Positions 24,483-36,800 are shown, counted from the stretch's first letter. The stretch: 64,000 nucleotides of DNA from Lichina pygmaea (GCA_963422465.1 OY730174.1:1054001-1118000), one strand, 5' to 3'. Notes: generated from the sequence alone by a model not told the origin. Translations and numbers: made by a program.

Positions 24483-24709
24483 ACAGCCGGAGAAGTCAGG
24501 AAAGGGCGCTTGTCTGACCGAGATACCCTTGACTGGATGACCTGCCCTTAGGCACTGCGCGCAATCAAGCCGAGATGCGACGGCGTGGCGATCAAGATTA
24601 TAATCATTCTAGCGTATATGCAGAGACTACCGTAACACATCAAGGCGCCCAAACGCCTCGCCTGTGGTCATATCCGAGACGATGCGCTCAGGAGAGCCGT
24701 TTCGATTGA

Positions 24710-26057
24710 TCATTCAACTGGCCGTTGGTGGACTTGCAGCTCCTTGCCATCCTTTCCGGGGATCGAGAAGCCGCTATGAGGGCTGATGCTTCCCGTCGCC
24801 CTCCGCGGTTCAGAATCAAGCTCTTCGGGGCTCTTGGTGAGCAAGTGGATCACGACAATGGTCCATGTCACTGCAACCGTTGGGTCAGCTGTCAGCCTTG
24901 GGGACGCAGAACTGGCGATCGTTTTGGCTTTTGTCGAGGCAAGAGCGACCCACCGTCGATTGTGCAGATCGTGAAGCATAACCAGCTCAACTGGTGACCG
25001 TCCATGCGGAACAAGATGGCCAGGTTCACGACGGTGGATATCAGGATGGCGACACTGCCTATTAAAGACTTCCAGATCAGTCGTTCGAGCCGGCTCCCCG
25101 GATCCGCACCGCTGGTGGCCCCATCGGGGTCCGGCACCCGCGGATTCACCAGCCGGCGGATTCGTCTCCAGCCATGGCCCAGCGACACCGGGAGGTACGA
25201 ACGCCATCCGTGTTGGCGCAGGTATGGCCAGACGAGAGTGACAAAGAGCGCGGTCATGCTGAGATTCATGGCGACGTCATAGATCAGGAGCGGCAGCGTC
25301 ACCCGGAAGGGTAGGCCGATCCGACACCTGCCGTCGTCGCCCGAGATCTCGAAGACGGGCACGATGAAAGCGAAGACGGCGATGGTGCCGAACCCCAAGA
25401 TGACGATGGACATGGTGACGATGTAGAGCGGGTCCTGATACCGTCGATGGCGGTTGGCTCGCAGCGCGTACATGCGCTCGCAGAGGAAGACGTAGCTCAG
25501 GACCTCACCCCGCGAGTCAGCCATTCGGGCGGAGACGGCATACGATGCGAGCAGGCCCTGACGACTCACCTTGCCCCCGACATAGAAGACCAGGCAGAGA
25601 TAGATGGCGGTCTTACAGCGGTCGAGCTTGGTGATGCCGACGCCGACCAGAAGAATCAAATCGGCGACGACGAAGCAGATGCCGACTAGGTATATGCCCA
25701 GGACCAGCGCCCTAAGTGCGTTCATGTTCCGAAAGCTGTCGACACGAAAGGCCCTCATCCGTTGAACTGCGGGAATGCCGACGCATCACGGTCAGCGCCG
25801 GCGCCCACTGACCCACGGCACCAACTTGTCCTGCCGTTGCTTGGGATCCGCAACTCACACGTGCAGAAACCCATGATGGCGAGGCTAACGAGGGCGACTG
25901 CTCCGTAGGCGATGCGCCCATTCTGGAGGCTGCGATCATTCGGTGCGGGGACCGCTGCCGGAGCAGGTGCTGAGGCGTCTCGCCTTTGGAGAGCCGTGAC
26001 TGGCGGACCGAAGCTGCGGTGCGGTGATGCGTTGACCCAGGTGGCCGTCTCGCTCAT
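24710..26057 (-). CDS. Seven-helix membrane protein, uncharacterised
   Basis: Four exons, 26057-25859, 25766-25570, 25503-24954 and 24870-24710 (introns 92, 66 and 83 nt; phases agree throughout), give 368 residues. Seven hydrophobic segments are visible: AYGAVALVSLAIMGF; LVLGIYLVGICFVVADLILL; IYLCLVFYVGGKVLSYVF; YIVTMSIVILGFGTIAVFAF; LLIYDVAMNLSMTALFVTLV; LIGSVAILISTVVNLAILF; and LCFTICTIDVTWTIVVIHLL. The N terminus carries an NAS glycosylation sequon, fitting an extracellular start, with a basic intracellular loop LRANRHRRYQD after helix 3. The topology is that of GPCR-like fungal membrane proteins; no receptor class is assigned. The 66-nt intron is in frame, so retention would add 22 residues. 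The ATG at 26057 is one choice; the frame stays open upstream. Confidence 0.75.
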
Positions 26058-29000
26058 GAGGAGCAGGACGGAGGAGAGGGGCGAACGAATCCTTGTCGTC
26101 TGGACTGGGCGCCAATCGGGAGCTACTCTGCCAAGGGGCACATGCACCGGCGAGCGCATCATAGACCCGCCAAGGTCGGCGCTCAAGCCGGTCGTTGAAG
26201 GATGGAGATCTTCGAGCGGAATGGTCGCTGGGGTCGCTAGATCTTCCTCGTCCTTGTCCTCCTCTGCGATCACGACGGCGGCACCGCTGCTGCGTCGTCG
26301 CCGGCAAGACAGCTGCTGCCTTCGCGTATGAACGGTGGAATGCTCGAACAGCACACGACCTCACCCGCGGACGGTCTCAGGGTGACCGCCAATGGCTCCG
26401 AAGGCGAATGGCGTGGAACATTGACAATGGCACTTCGCCTTCTTTAGACTCGGCTCTCTGTCCACACAATTTCCATGGAGGCCGGCGAAGCCTGGGAGTT
26501 TGTGCTCGAGGCTCTATCAAGAGGCCCTTGTCGTCCCACAGCGCCGGAGAGTATGATGATCGGCCGTCGACCCTGTCTGATCGGCGAACCCTCACCTGCC
26601 TCACCAGCGAACGTGCGGCGGCGAAGGCGACGAGCGGGAGGCAGTGGCCAGACCCCTGCACACACCGGTGGCACTCATCTACGTACAGTACTTCTTGAAT
26701 GCATGATCATCATTCGAATACAGATCTGGGTCTTACTCTACAATACATGTGCCGTCCGAGTTCGAGGCCCCAGCGCGACCAGCCGGGACGAAGGTCGACC
26801 TACTGTCGACATCTCGCCCCAGAGACGGCTACGCATCGCCACTAGCGACCAACGTACCTCTCCAGGCGGCATGCCAGCTCTCAGCCATTCGGGAAAGAGT
26901 GCGGCAGGAGCGTAAGAAGGACGAACGATCTGGCTGGATGCTCCTGTACCCTCGGCCTTTCCTCCCATTGTGCGTCTCACTCGACCGAGGGCGAAAGGGA
27001 CTTTGGTCACGAACCGAGCGTTCGCTCGAAGCTACTCTAATCAATCGATGAACGTTCGTTAGAGCCATGGCCGAGATCTCTTCTCGCGGGTGGGGAGCGG
27101 CCCGCCGGCCCAATGCAGATGCGAATGCGGGCAGTGGCGGGATGTCGGGAGCGCGGCGTGCGCGGGAACGTAAGCGGGTTTGCAATGAGAAAGGGGGCAG
27201 TGGCGGACGGCAGCGGAGGCAAGACCGTCGCAGATCCCCCTCTCCCTCAGCCATCTTTTCTAGCGTGCATGTGTACGTGATATGACAGTACAGTACGCGC
27301 CAGCAGGCCCTTCAAGGGAGTTTGCGCGTGTATGAAGGTACGATGTCAGGCGTCGGGTTCACTTTCCGCGAGCAGGTCATCTCCAAACTTGGAAGAATAT
27401 CAACTGACCTGACACATGCCGGTAGAGAGAACACATCAGACGGCAGTGCTATCAACCGAGACGCGGAGATGTCTACCCACGCGAAGATGAACTCTATCCT
27501 AATGAAGTTTCCACGTCTCATCAAATGCGAGAGATGACATATGTACGAGTGGAATCATCTGCTTCGTACAAGAGGTTGACTTCAGGATTTGTCAGCTCCG
27601 CCAGACATTACCAAGTACGGGAGGACGGCGGTTCGAGAAGAACGACAGGAACACGATCCGAAAAGCAAGAAAGGGCGAACAGACAGGTCCATCCCACGAG
27701 GCACTGAACAATCGACAACAAGAAGAAAGAAAACAGGCAAGAAGAACAGGAAGAAGAAGGAGGCATGGTGGTGAAATTGAAACACGAAAAGCAAGACTGG
27801 CTGGTGTTTCCGCGGACGACCAACTTGCAGCATAAGTTGCCAAGTCAACCGCTGGCATGCTCGCACGCCTCTTTTTTTGACATGACGACCAAAGGAAGTT
27901 CCAAGAGCAGCTGATACGTAGAGGAAGGAACCTCCGGAGTGGAGTTGTCTTTTCATGCTGTCGAGGCGGACCATGGCAAGACTATTCTTTTCCTTGACAC
28001 TTTTGTCTGGGCTGACGCAGGAGGCAACGTGCGTTATATGATTCTCTAAAGATACTCAACACCTTCATCTGATGGAGAATCTCAGTGGACCTGCAAGACC
28101 AAGTCCATGTCAATCCAACATGCCTGAGAGGTATGTGTATACCAACACTCTCTACGTCCCGGAGACGAGAAGTGTACTTCATGACTATAATGTGTCATTC
28201 ACGACCATCAAGAAAAGTCTCCAGAGCTGTCTAAAACGAAGCTGAGATATTATAGAGAGCCGACAAAGCTCCAGCTAGTGGCATAGCTACAAAGGCATCC
28301 GCCTAACATCAACGGGGGGAGAAAGCCGCTCATTGAAGCCTTTGAGAAATCGGGGCCTATTAGCCCGACTACTCGCATCTAGCTGACCAGCTCTACGGTA
28401 CTGACTAAGCATGGCCTGGGTCTAGGCCAGTCTACAGCCGGAACAGCTGGCTTTTTTTTTTAGCTGAGAGCTAGAGATGAAAGTTGAATAGCTCAGATAG
28501 AGGAGCTGCTGTGCGGTAACATGATGATTGCAGTCCCGGCTGGAAAATGGCTGGTTGATGGCTTATAAGGTGGGCAAGTATACGATGTGACAGCAAACCC
28601 CCTCCCCCCACCAAGAAAAGTTGTCAGAGCCAGAGTTCAGAGAGTTGATTGCCCACGCTCAGTACGGGTATTGTTTGGGTTCTTTGAATCTATCACCATA
28701 ACAAGGGATTGAGTTCTACGAAGCATGCCCGTGCCTCAGACAAAGACATTCGAATGTGCTGAATCTCCGTTAGGATGTTCGTCACGGATTTCGATAACTA
28801 CTCCAGACTAACTACTCCAGACTTGATGGACGACGCACCGTTGTCTTGCCTCCATCCTGCACTAGCATTGTCGGTGTTCAGCTGCTCCCAACGGGCCTCA
28901 TCCCAACAGACGCGACTGGTGCCGGGCAGCGAGACAAGCGGTGCTTCGCTTTGAACCGGCCGACCATAAATCAGCAGAAACCGGACTCTTCGAGTCTGAT

Positions 29001-29189
29001 GGTGAACAGGTGTCTCACGTGGTCGAGTCTCGACGGGCTCGACAGCCTCGGCCATGGGTTGCAACTCGCTCGGTGAGGCACGGTGGTCTTTCACGTCAAC
29101 CAAACAGGCGAGGCAGAGACCATCGACCCGCGCGACTTCCGCTCCATCTTGCCGGAGGAAAGCACGAATGGCAGCGCGAGCGTATTGTA

Positions 29190-29530
29190 TTGTATTGAAT
29201 GCCTTCTCCGCTTCAGAACTAGCTAGTGGCTAGACTATGCCGGGAACACTGTGTAGCTGTATAACAAGGAAAACCTCTGGGCTCTAACACTTATGAAAGA
29301 GCCCTAAGGGCGAAAAACCTCATTGTCCCACACACCCTATAGGGCGGTAAACTGCTGGGGTAACGATAGAACAAAGAAAGAGGTCTGTAGCAGCAGAACC
29401 TCGAGATCCCTTATTCAGGGGGGGACAGAGTTGGTGGGGTTGCTGGTGTCGCCAGGCTGCGTAGTTGTGACAGGGTGATTGTACGTTGGCCAGGCAATTG
29501 AGCCCTCACTCGGCCCCGTCGCTTTCGGCT
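29190..29530 (-). mobile_element. Scrap of an LTR-retroelement end, same family as 45.2 kb
   Basis: About 29285-29527 is close to the reverse complement of 45219-45455: both hold CCCCAGCAGTTTACCGCCCT, GACAATGAGGTTTTTCGCCC and GTCGCTTTCGGC or its complement. Beyond the shared part this copy continues to about 29190 with AT-richer sequence that I take as the missing 3' end of the LTR. It is a fossil fragment; no coding part remains. Confidence 0.6.
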
Positions 29531-30171
29531 CTTTGAGAGAGTGGTGGTGGTGGTGCTGTTGCTGTTGTTGTTGCCGTTGGAGCAGCGCGAGCGTAAACTG
29601 TGGCTCAAGTGCAGTTTTGAGAAGAAGTTGGGCATCAAGAGGACAGCAGGTCCAATCTACATCTCTCCTACTGTTGGGTCCTGTTCTTGAAGAGCTGAGC
29701 CAGCCTGTACGTTTCTATTCGTGTCCTTGCTTGACATCGTGTCAGAAGGTCCAATCAACTCGGCCAAAAGACCCGACAGCCCCGATCCGGTGATCGGAAC
29801 TGCTGTTGGCTCATTACGTATGGCTGCGCAAGTTTCTTCCTGGGAGATTTGCAGTACGCAGCTTCTAGAATAGGGCTCCCTCAAGTACCCTTTTACTTGA
29901 AAATTTTACTGACTCTTCAGCAATTCCAGATGTACATTGCTCTAGACATGACTGTTGTTGTGGTATGTGATGGTCTTTAGACCTGTATCTTCAACTTCTT
30001 CTACAGACGTCATTGTGGTGGTACTGTAGTGTCAGGGAGCAGACATTTACGGAGTACCGGAAGGGTGTCCCGACCTCGCTTGCGAGGGAGTGGGAGGTAT
30101 GAAGTACCTCCAAGGCACGGGTACTACCGTGCGTACTCCGTACAGTATATACCTACTCGTACGTAATGTAC

Positions 30172-30205
30172 GCATGTACGTATGTACGTATGTACGTATG
30201 TACAG
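30172..30205. repeat. GTACGTAT octamer microsatellite in kin17 promoter
   Basis: Four tandem units of GTACGTAT/GTACGCAT about 140 bp before the kin17 start codon, flanked by more GTAC motifs (30130-30215). It could be a local expansion of the GTAC motif common in this genome's intergenic DNA. Confidence 0.75.
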
Positions 30206-30340
30206 TACCGTACTTGGTGAGCTGATTAGTAATACAATTACGGTGCACCAGTACGCCTCTTATCGCCTCGTACCTCATCGTCACCTTCGCCTCAGCTTGC
30301 ACGTCACCCTCTCATCGCCATCCATCACATTCAAGTCAAG

Positions 30341-31489
30341 ATGCCACGCGCAGAAGTAGGCACGACCAAGCACCTGAACAACCAGCTCAAGTCCAGGGGT
30401 CTCCAGCGGCTTGCCTGGTACTGTCAGGTATGCAAACGGCAGATGCGGGACGAAAACGGCTTCAAATGCCACGCCCAGTCCGAGTCGCACGTGCGCCAGA
30501 TGCTGCTGGTCGGGGAGGATCCTCGGAAGCACATTGAAGATTTCAGCAATCAATTCCGGCGGGACTTCCTGCAGCTGCTCCGCACGTCGCACGGCGAGAA
30601 GCCAGTCAACGTCAATCACTTCTACCAGGAGTACATCGCCAACAAGGAACACGTCCATATGAACGCCACCCAATGGCCGTCGCTGACCGAGTTCGCCAAG
30701 TACCTGGGCCGCAAGAGCATCTGTCGCGTCGAGGAGACGGATAAGGGATGGATGATCTCGTGGATCGACGACTCTTCCGAGGCGTTGATGAGACAGGCCG
30801 CCATCCGCAAGAAGGAGAGGCAGGACCGCGGAGACGAGCAGCGCGAACAGCGGGCCATACGGGAGCAGGTCGAGAGAGCCAAGCACGATGCCGAGCAACG
30901 ACGGAGAGAGGATGAAGGAGGCACTGGGGGGCTCCTGCCCCGGTCGTTTCTCGAACAAGAGGATGGCGAGAGGATCAAGCTGAATCTGCAGCCAAGCGCC
31001 AAGACGGAAGGGGGAGCGAGACCTTCTGGTGGCGGCCGTGCTACGGCAGGCCCCAGTCACGCAAAGGCATCATCATCCACCCCGTTGCGAGAGAGCGCGA
31101 ACGGTGAGACCGGGACAGCGCAGTCCGAGGACGACGCCATGCCGGATGCCAAGGCGAACAGCCACACAGGCGCGGTTCCGAAGGTATCTTTGACCCCATC
31201 GACCGAGGCGACGGTATCAACTCTTCCGACCGCGAGGCTCTCATCGGGCGTATCCAAATCGTTGGCGCCAACCGGCACCGGCACCGGCATCAAACCGCCG
31301 AAGAAGAATGTCTTCGCCTTGGCCGCCGCCTCGGCCAAGGCGAAGCAGACGCCTTCCGCCAACGCAAGCAAGACCGTCCCGCAGAAGAGACCGATGAGCG
31401 AAGCCGAGCGAATCATGAAAGACGAGATTGAGCGCCGAGATCGCAAGAGGCCACGTGAAGGAGGACCACCAGGAAGGAGCTATCATTGA
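30341..31489 (+). CDS. Kin17-like nuclear zinc-finger protein
   Basis: Kin17 proteins are conserved eukaryotic nuclear proteins linked to DNA replication/repair and pre-mRNA processing. A single exon of 382 codons ends in TGA. The protein opens MPRAEVGTTKHLNNQLKSRG, the family signature. A CCHH finger follows (Cys28, Cys31, His44, His50: WYCQVCKRQM, FKCHAQSESHVRQM). Next is the Kin17 winged-helix domain (about 65-160: FRRDFLQLLRTSHGEKPVN, HFYQEYI, ATQWPSLTEFAKYLGRK, GWMISWID). A charged coiled coil (about 165-210) leads into a Ser/Thr/Ala-rich tail with MSEAERIMKDEIERRDRKR near the end. I see no C-terminal SH3-like/KOW region as in the animal protein, which fits the shorter fungal form. The only intronless gene recognised here. 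Confidence 0.94.
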   Translation: MPRAEVGTTKHLNNQLKSRGLQRLAWYCQVCKRQMRDENGFKCHAQSESHVRQMLLVGEDPRKHIEDFSNQFRRDFLQLLRTSHGEKPVNVNHFYQEYIANKEHVHMNATQWPSLTEFAKYLGRKSICRVEETDKGWMISWIDDSSEALMRQAAIRKKERQDRGDEQREQRAIREQVERAKHDAEQRRREDEGGTGGLLPRSFLEQEDGERIKLNLQPSAKTEGGARPSGGGRATAGPSHAKASSSTPLRESANGETGTAQSEDDAMPDAKANSHTGAVPKVSLTPSTEATVSTLPTARLSSGVSKSLAPTGTGTGIKPPKKNVFALAAASAKAKQTPSANASKTVPQKRPMSEAERIMKDEIERRDRKRPREGGPPGRSYH

Positions 31490-32948
31490 CGTCCCTGGTT
31501 TCGACCACTCTACTTTAGTAGAGCCCTCTCCCGACACGATGACAATGACGTGGCAGATTACATCACGATGAACTTGTCGGGCTCGGTTCCCTACCGCTGA
31601 CTTGGCCCATGTCCTCTCGTCCATAACTCCTACATCTCTCACGAGGCAGCCGGTACGCACGCATGTAGCAGTATTGGCCTTGCCCCTGCTCTTCTACTCC
31701 ACGCCACCACACTCCAGTACATGCTGTCCGTACCAATACTCATCAAGAAAGAACCCGATCAATTCGGGCTGTGTGCCTTTGCTCCCGTGCGACGAGGAGG
31801 AGGAGGAGGAGGAGGAGGAGGAGGAGGAGGAAGAGGAGGAGGAGAAGGAGGAGGGGGGGGCGGGGAGGAGTCGCCTGGTATGTACAGTACGTCCGTTACG
31901 TACGTACGTACGTACCAGCAAAGGAACTAATGCTACATACATCAATCACACGATGTAGGCTTGATGCAAGAAGACCCCCGATGGCCTGTCTCTTCGATGC
32001 TCCTCTCGGAAAAGGAGTCGCGATCTCTCACACACACACACACACACACACGACATCTCGGAGAGATGGCGACGACGTGTTGTTGATTGTTGGCTGTTGG
32101 TCGTCGTGCTTTTCATATGTGTTGCGAGAGGCACCTTACGATAGCATGGGTGAAGGCCGCGTTCTTCCGACATCCCACTTTGCGGGCCCACTTCAACGGC
32201 ACGAGGGTATTTACAGTGGGCTTGGGCACATCTTATTCTTCTTCTTTTCTTCTTCAAAAGCTACGATCGTGCGACGAGAAACTTTGCTACGGAGCGAGTG
32301 CCATCCCCTCTCTCCCGCGTCGCCGGCTTGTCATCGTCACATCGTTAAAGTCATGTATTTGATCGCGGCTGGCTATTTGGCTCTGCTCTAGTAGGTATGA
32401 ATATTTGACGGCGCGGACATGTCGCAGATCGGTCGTGACGACGATCGTGATGATACGAGAGACCCGAGAAAGGGGGGGGGGGGGGTAGAAGCTACATGTC
32501 TCCATCAATTTTCGCTTCTCCCTCCTGGTCCTGTGCTCCGGGGCTCCGGGCAAGTTGCCATGCTCCACCCGCAGAGTGGGGTGGGGCCGTCGCGCTCGCG
32601 GACCAAGCATCGTGTCACTCGTTCGACCGGTGCTGCCGGCTGCGACATTGCTGTCATCTGCCGGGTGCTCGGTCGTCCGTCGCGGTGGATCTCGACAGAA
32701 TCCTCGGCTTCTCAACACCTTCCGACGGCAACCTTCGTCGCTCGTCGCGATTCTGCGGCGCGAGACGTCTCGCTGGCGACACGAGCAGACCGCTGCGACG
32801 ACCGCTCCGTAGTCGGTCGCCTGACGAGCCGCCACGTCCTTGTTCCGCCTTCGACGGGCCTGGCTCCAGGGCGGACCGGCGGCGAGGCCTCACGAGGGCC
32901 GGGAGAGATCTTCCCGCGAGACGCGGTACTTCTCGTCTCCCGTGCCTC
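31490..32948. other. Intergenic, microsatellites
   Basis: 1.5 kb between convergent genes. It contains a GGA/GAG array (31791-31859), a TACG tetramer array (about 31894-31916), a CA repeat (32029-32051) and a short poly-G (about 32474-32487). Long frames around 32496-33647 run antisense to the next gene and are not supported. Confidence 0.6.
31791..31859. repeat. (GGA)n purine tract
   Basis: About 69 bp of GGA/GAG triplets, purely purine on the plus strand, downstream of kin17. Such tracts can form triplex DNA; here that is only a possibility. Confidence 0.85.
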
Positions 32949-33242
32949 TCAGCGCCTCACCACGATCCCCTGGCGGCGGGTCGAGCGAGGGTGGCGGTCG
33001 TCGTCGGACTCGGACGAGCAGTCGGAGATGTCGGCGTAGCCGCATCGACTACCACCGCAATCGAGCTTGATGCGCTCGCCCTTGCGCGTGATGCCGTATC
33101 GATGGCACGTGCAGAAGGGCGTGGCGGGACTCGAGAAATCGCTGAGCGACGAGGCCGAGCTGGGGGAGTTGCTGTCGGACCGCGACGACAGCGACGATCC
33201 GACCGAACTGGGCGGCGAAGACGACAGGGAGTCTTCTTCCTG

Positions 33243-33280
<38 letters not shown>

Positions 33281-33835
33281 GGTGGGCCTGAGCGAAACGC
33301 GATGCCAGCTCGTCGGCGGTCGGGTGCTCGTACAGATGTCTGGTCTGATACGGCTTCGACGGCTTGGGCGACTTGATCTGCGAGGTGGACAGGGGCCGGC
33401 CCTTTGGGATCTCGAGGGACGGCAGGTTGCGGCGATGCGACCCTGCCTTGGGTGCGGAGGCAGAGCCACGGCTACGGGACGAGGGAAGGTCGAGGATGTT
33501 CAGCTCGCGGCCGGTCGTGGGCTCCAGCGTCGAGGGCTTGTCGGGATCGTGCGAAACGTGGTAGCCATCGATGATGTACTGCGAGAGGGCCGTATCAGCG
33601 GGAAGTTCGGGGTCGCTCGTTCGGCGCGCAACGGCGGACGTACGTAGTACCAGTATCTCTGGCCCAGCCGCAGGGTCGAGGCCGGGAAGCGGAAGGTGCC
33701 CTTCCACTTGCCGCGCCTGCTCGAATCCTTCGACAGGGGCAGCTGGCCCTTGTAGCCGTCCCACGACCCCAGGAGGTGGACGATTTTGACGTTGGTGGAG
33801 GTGCAGAGGTTGAAGGAGAGTTGGACGGCCGACAT
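32949..33835 (-). CDS. CBM48-like (AMPK-type glycogen-binding) protein
   Basis: Two exons, 33835-33644 and 33578-32949 (65-nt intron, phase 0), give 273 residues. The N-terminal about 110 residues form a glycogen/starch-binding fold of the AMPK-beta type: MSAVQLSFNLCTSTNVKIVH, LLGSWDGYKGQLPLSKDSS, KGTFRFPASTLRLGQRYWYY and YIIDGYHVSHDPDKPSTLEP. The centre is Ser-rich with a 12-residue Asp run encoded by a (GTC)n microsatellite on the plus strand. The tail has a Cys cluster (PFCTCHRYG, then KLDCGGSRCGYADISDC) that could bind metal. Proteins of this layout are common and uncharacterised in filamentous fungi; a link to carbohydrate stores or to the Snf1 pathway is inference. MSAVQ was taken as start because the domain begins there, although the frame extends upstream. 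Confidence 0.85.
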
Positions 33836-36800
33836 GGCGATCGCTTGGAAGAGAAGTAAAGACGGAAAGCGAAGACGACGATCGGGACTGAATTCGAAGT
33901 CGGCGTGAGACGGGGATCGCGCAAAAGGTCCGAAAGGGGGGGAGGGTTCGAAATGCGAAGGGCGGTGGATCGTCAATTCGACCGATGATTTGGAGGTCGA
34001 AGAGGACTTCGAGGTGCTACTCTCGCGCCCGTTCGCGTCGTAGAATCGTAAAGATAAAAGGTCGGCCAGCGACGTCGTTCGGCGAATCGAATATGGGCGG
34101 TGATTAAGGCAGTGAGTATCAATTAGGGTGTGGCAGAGACCAGCTCTGGTTCGAAAAGAAGAGAAAACGGACGAGAAAACGGACGAACACAAAGACGATG
34201 CTGATGGAGGAACTCGGACGTCGGACAAGGAGCGGAAGAGGAGTCGGGAGGCGAGGGCGCCCTCTTATGGACCTCGCCAGAGCCGAACGCGGTGGGGGGG
34301 GGGGGGGGGGGGGGGGTCCTTCCCTCGCCCCGCCGTCGTCGGCTCTCCGTGGCTCGCACCGGCTCCGGCCGTGCGCCTGCCTGCATGAAGGCGTGCATGA
34401 GACTACTGTACTACTACGTACGACTACTGCCTCCCCATGTCCGTCGGCGTTCGGCCTTGTTTTCCACAAGTTATGTCCCTCGGCAACGGTCATCTTCCTT
34501 CCAGACCGCATCTCTCCATGTGCCACCGAGCTGCAGCCTGCTTAGCCGCATCGAGCGGTACCCGGACGATGTCGTGTCCCAGTCACAATGCGACGGCCTT
34601 CGGTCCACGCCCGGGGTCCCTCGAATCAGAATGTGCGATCACCTCGGGTCGGCTTCTCCCTGCGTCGGCGCTTACCAGTAGGCCAGAACGACAGGGAAGG
34701 TTCGAGGTACGTAGTACGTACGTACATACAGTACATACGTACCTTACGCAGGCGCAACTCGACAAAGTACGACGACATCGTACTTCGACCGCACGACCGT
34801 CGCTGGGAAAGCCCCATTGGCGAACCGGCGGCGGAAAGACCGGCTGACCATGTCTGCCGGTCCGACCAGCGCTGGCCGATCAACGCCGCCCTCTCCGACC
34901 TTGGCTGGGGACGGACATGTTGAGCCTGACCGCATCCGGTTAGGCCGTCGCTCTATGGGCTGACCCGTCCGGCACCTTGTTTTAGCGCGGGCGGTTAAAC
35001 CAACTTAGACGGCTCGTCCTGCCGTCGGCATCCCGACCAAGGTTGACGATATCCAGGCTACCATGTCATTGTGCGGAGGCGAGCTTCGGACAATCGAGAG
35101 CAGGCACTGGCTGATTACAGACAAGCTGTGGGATGCTTCGGAGCCGAGGGCCATGTTCGTGAAGGGCGTGTGAGGTGTGAGGAGGGGGTTGTGATGTCCG
35201 CTGGGAAGGTCATCGGCCTTGGTGTCGACTAAGCCGGATCCTCAGCCGGCCCGGTCAGTGTATACGAGTACGGCAGCCCATCTTCGATTCTTTTGTTCGG
35301 CAGGCAGTCTGGGCCTGCGGTGCTTCAAAAGTGATGAGCTTGGACGTACCTGCCCGTACGGTCCGTAATTCAGTGCGAGTACCTCTACCCTGAGCCTCGT
35401 GTTAGAGGTGTCACGTGCTCTCGTGCGGACCACTCGTATGCATGCATCGTCAGCCGTGGCCGGTTCAGGTCCTGCCAATACGTACTGTACTGGTAAGTGA
35501 TCTGGACGTCTACATACGTATAGCGATATGGTCTACGAGTACATACGTGCCGTAGGACTGCTTCGACGATGCAATGTCGACCGGAAAAACATCGTGGGAG
35601 GTAAGGATCCAAGCAAGATCAAGTCTCGAGATGATTAGGACTCATTCTACGGAGTCGTCTGTTCCATGCAATGGCTTTGCCACCAGCGCGTCCCGAGCCG
35701 GCCTCGCCACAGTTGCATGCCCGGCGTGATCATGTAGCGTAGGTGGAGATGGGGAAGAGTCAAGCCAAGCGCGCAGGCTGTGGGGCCGACATCTGTAATC
35801 ACTGCCGGGAACGATAAGCTACCGCCGCCTTCGGAGACTAAAGTAGGCGCTCGATGACTGTCACATCTGCCCTTCCTGCCCCTGTCACCGATGGCCGCAC
35901 CCGAAAGCTTTTCCACACCCGGTCGATTTGCCGCCGACAGGCTGTGGGTCTGGCCTGTCGGCACTCTGCAACTCCGCGAGGCTGAACTCTGCGAGTGCGC
36001 AAGCAAGCACTTCGACTGAAGTACCTTCGCAGCTAGCGCGAACTCTCTGCAGCACCTCGCAATCTCGCGACAAGGAGGCTTTGGAGGTTCAAATCTTGAT
36101 TGAATGCGCTCTGGGCTGGGACGCGGCGGCTTGGCGGCAGTACCGTACAGGGTCCGATGAGAGATCTGACGACGGTACTCCGTAGCCCCCGCCCAAACAC
36201 CGCGGCGCAGCGAGCTGTTGTCGGCTTCGGCGTTCGACGTTCTTCTGGATTGTATTGCAGAGAGTGTCGTTGTACATACGTACATGTTTCAACTGCTGCT
36301 CTGCGTTGCTGCACAGGAACCTGCTCCGACAAAGTACACAAGGGTCAAAGGGAGACCCTAGCCAGTGCAGGTCACGTTGTCTGATGCCGCAGTCATGCAC
36401 TCAGTGTACAAGGACCATGAGACCAAATGGTCCAGTGGGGTCGGGTCTGACCCGCCCCTACAAGACCCGAGCCGGCGCCCAGAGCAGCCTGTTCAAGGCT
36501 CACGACTGGCCCTGACAAGTTGGCTGCTGGCTAGACGGTCCAACATCCCCAGGAGATGAAGGCCAGGATGGCCGCGACGAGCGCCTGCTCGGCGTTATGG
36601 AAAGGTAGCCTGGCGAGGCGCATGCTGACTCCGAGCACATCGGCTCCTGGCTAGACATTGCCTCTGTAATGCGGACCGTCATTTCAGGTTGTCCGGTGTA
36701 CCATCTTGCTCGGAGCATGCTTATCGCGGAAAGAAATTTCTTGCTTGAGCGTACGGTGGCCGTGAGCAGCCGATCAAGACTTGGAGCTCCAAACAACTAG

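Larger units (their letters stand above)
26058..30340. other. 4.3-kb intergenic stretch with a retroelement scrap
   Basis: No gene supported. GTAC clusters occur at 26681-26694 and 27283-27300. A short direct repeat ACTACTCCAGAC lies at about 28798-28822. Plus-strand sequence around 29080-29180 briefly looks coding (NQTGEAETIDPRDFRSILPE) but has no start, partner exon or family. A repeat shared with 45 kb lies at about 29190-29530. The octamer array at 30172-30205 is in the kin17 promoter. Confidence 0.5.

Noticed and set aside
28941-29198. Possible decayed gene (NQTGEAETIDPRDFRSILPE in one frame)
   Set aside because: Too short, no start, no continuation across plausible introns and no family recognised.
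32496-33647. Plus-strand frame of 383 codons
   Set aside because: Its right half lies antisense to the CBM48-like gene, includes the microsatellite as poly-Val, and has no domain of its own.
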